Origin: Roseibacillus sp.
GTDB lineage: Bacteria; Verrucomicrobiota; Verrucomicrobiae; Verrucomicrobiales; Akkermansiaceae
Direction: 5' to 3'
DNA: 15,061 nucleotides
Assembly (NCBI GenBank): GCA_002723015.1
Contig: PBNG01000043.1
Coordinates: 1-15,061 of the forward strand
The first letter of the stretch is position 1; the number at the start of each line of letters is the position of its first letter. This document shows positions 13,977-15,061 of the stretch, piece by piece. The position numbers and the translations under genes were made by a program. The notes below the pieces were generated by a model that did no database searches, had not been told where the DNA came from, and worked only from the letters and a program-made list of their open reading frames with translations.

Positions 13977-15061
13977 ATGGCAAGCGTGAGGGTGATCAGC
14001 AAATTGACGGGCAGGTGGGCTCCGACCGGGCTACTGGCTCTACTCTTCGGGACCTCTGCCGCTGCGGTCGCGCGCGATCGGACCTGGAGGGACTGTCTCG
14101 CTGAGGATGCGGATTGGTACAGATCTGCGGAAGCGGTAAGGATTGCGGATAACATCCTCTACTATCAGGCGGAAATCGGGGGGTGGTATAAGAATGATAA
14201 TAGTGTCCACCCTTCGGGGCATGCGGCAACTGAGACCTTGACGGAGCAACAGCGCACAAGCCATCGGGAGCTGCTGCGAATGATGAAGTTCCCGTGCACG
14301 CTCGATAATGGGGCTACTCACTCCGAGTTACGCTACCTGGCCGCTGTCTGCAAGGCGACCGGGAAGGACCGCTTCAGGGAAGGGTTCGCGAGAGGAATTC
14401 GTTACTTGCTCAAGGCTCAGTATCCAAGTGGAGGCTGGCCTCAGTTCTATCCGCTCAGGCCCGGGTATTCGAGCCGGATCACTTTCAATGATGGGGCCAT
14501 GATCGGAGCCCTTGCCGTACTCGACGCCACAGCCCGGGAATGCCCCCCCTTCGATATAACTGATCAAAATCTGCGACAGGGATGCATCCTTGCGGTAGAG
14601 CGGGGAATCTCCTGCATCCTTCGATGTCAGATCAGGGATGGGAAGCAGTTAACGGCTTGGTGCCAGCAGCATGAGGAGGTCAGCCTTGCCCCGGCGCAGG
14701 GAAGGATCTCCGAACTGCCCTCCATTTCTGGAGCGGAAAGTGTTGGCGTTGTTCGCTACCTGATGTCGATCGAGGATCCTTCCATGGAGATCGTTGAAGC
14801 AGTAGAGGGAGCAGTTCGTTGGTTTCGGCAGGTTGCGGTCCCCGGGATTCGTGTTGTTACCGTGGATGATGCCTCGCTGCCGGGTGGGAAGGACCGCAAG
14901 GTTATCAGGGACGCAAAGGCAGACCCTGTCTGGGCTCGCTATTATGAGATTGGAACCAACAGGCCGATGTTCATCGAGAGGGGGGAAGTGAAATACAGCC
15001 TCGCCGAGCTGAGCCACTCGCATCGGGTGGGTCACGGGTGGATCGGTGGTCGTTGGCCCGC
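13977..15061 (+). CDS. Family 10 pectate lyase (PL10), 3' partial
   Basis: The frame is open from ATG 13977 to the window end (361 codons), so the C-terminus is missing, though probably little of it. A signal peptide covers about residues 1-32 (ALLFGTSAAAVA). The family landmarks follow in order: GGWYKN at 68-73, DNGAT at 110-114, a GGWPQFYPLR stretch from 152, TFNDGAM at about 169-175, AWCQQHE at 227-233, ELPSISGAESVG around 251-263, and IGTNRP at 325-330. PL10 enzymes are calcium-dependent alpha/alpha-toroid lyases that cut polygalacturonate by beta-elimination outside the cell or in the periplasm. The first motif reads GGWYKN where GGWPKN is usual. The gene lies 100 bp after the DUF1080 gene on the same strand, which suggests a shared role in pectin use. 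No Shine-Dalgarno sequence is evident. Confidence 0.94.
   Translation, partial: MASVRVISKLTGRWAPTGLLALLFGTSAAAVARDRTWRDCLAEDADWYRSAEAVRIADNILYYQAEIGGWYKNDNSVHPSGHAATETLTEQQRTSHRELLRMMKFPCTLDNGATHSELRYLAAVCKATGKDRFREGFARGIRYLLKAQYPSGGWPQFYPLRPGYSSRITFNDGAMIGALAVLDATARECPPFDITDQNLRQGCILAVERGISCILRCQIRDGKQLTAWCQQHEEVSLAPAQGRISELPSISGAESVGVVRYLMSIEDPSMEIVEAVEGAVRWFRQVAVPGIRVVTVDDASLPGGKDRKVIRDAKADPVWARYYEIGTNRPMFIERGEVKYSLAELSHSHRVGHGWIGGRWP

Overview
The window looks like chromosomal DNA of a free-living Gram-negative bacterium, most likely of the Verrucomicrobiota/PVC type. This is an inference from gene content: a PEP-CTERM surface protein, a secreted DUF1080 protein, a secreted PQQ-type beta-propeller, a family 10 pectate lyase, few good Shine-Dalgarno sites, many GTG/TTG starts and moderately high GC. 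No rRNA, tRNA, CRISPR array, insertion sequence or phage gene was seen.

Layout. (1) Positions 1-2573: the 3' part of an imelysin/IrpA-type (M75-like) protein, entering the window through a perfect 9-bp tandem repeat that encodes a Ser-Glu-Ala tract, followed with an ATGA overlap by a two-heme DUF1111 oxidoreductase. (2) 2648-6394: a PEP-CTERM protein, a two-repeat protein that I read as a divergent HemS/ChuX-like haem-handling protein, a PQQ-like beta-propeller, and a second reading frame whose first half resembles one HemS/ChuX repeat. (3) 6396-10271 on the minus strand: a complete ferric-iron ABC transporter (binding protein, fused double permease, ATPase). The five expected Fe(III) ligands of the FutA/FbpA class are present with the expected spacing. 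(4) 10731-12051: an AraC-family regulator (minus) divergent from an enlarged Bfd-like [2Fe-2S] protein (plus); overlapping perfect palindromes with Fur-box-like geometry lie between them. (5) 12067-15061: a possible 12-codon leader peptide, a secreted alpha/beta hydrolase, a DUF1080 protein and the start of a family 10 pectate lyase that runs off the window.

How it fits together. Regions 1 to 4 read as an iron island: periplasmic or outer-membrane iron-regulated proteins, ferric-iron import, a putative haem-binding pair, an iron-sulphur ferredoxin of the kind that releases stored iron, and an AraC sensor-regulator. Region 5 is a separate carbohydrate and ester degrading set. The least familiar parts are the two HemS-like reading frames, the extra C-terminal cysteine cluster of the Bfd-like protein, and the double palindrome between the regulator and that protein.
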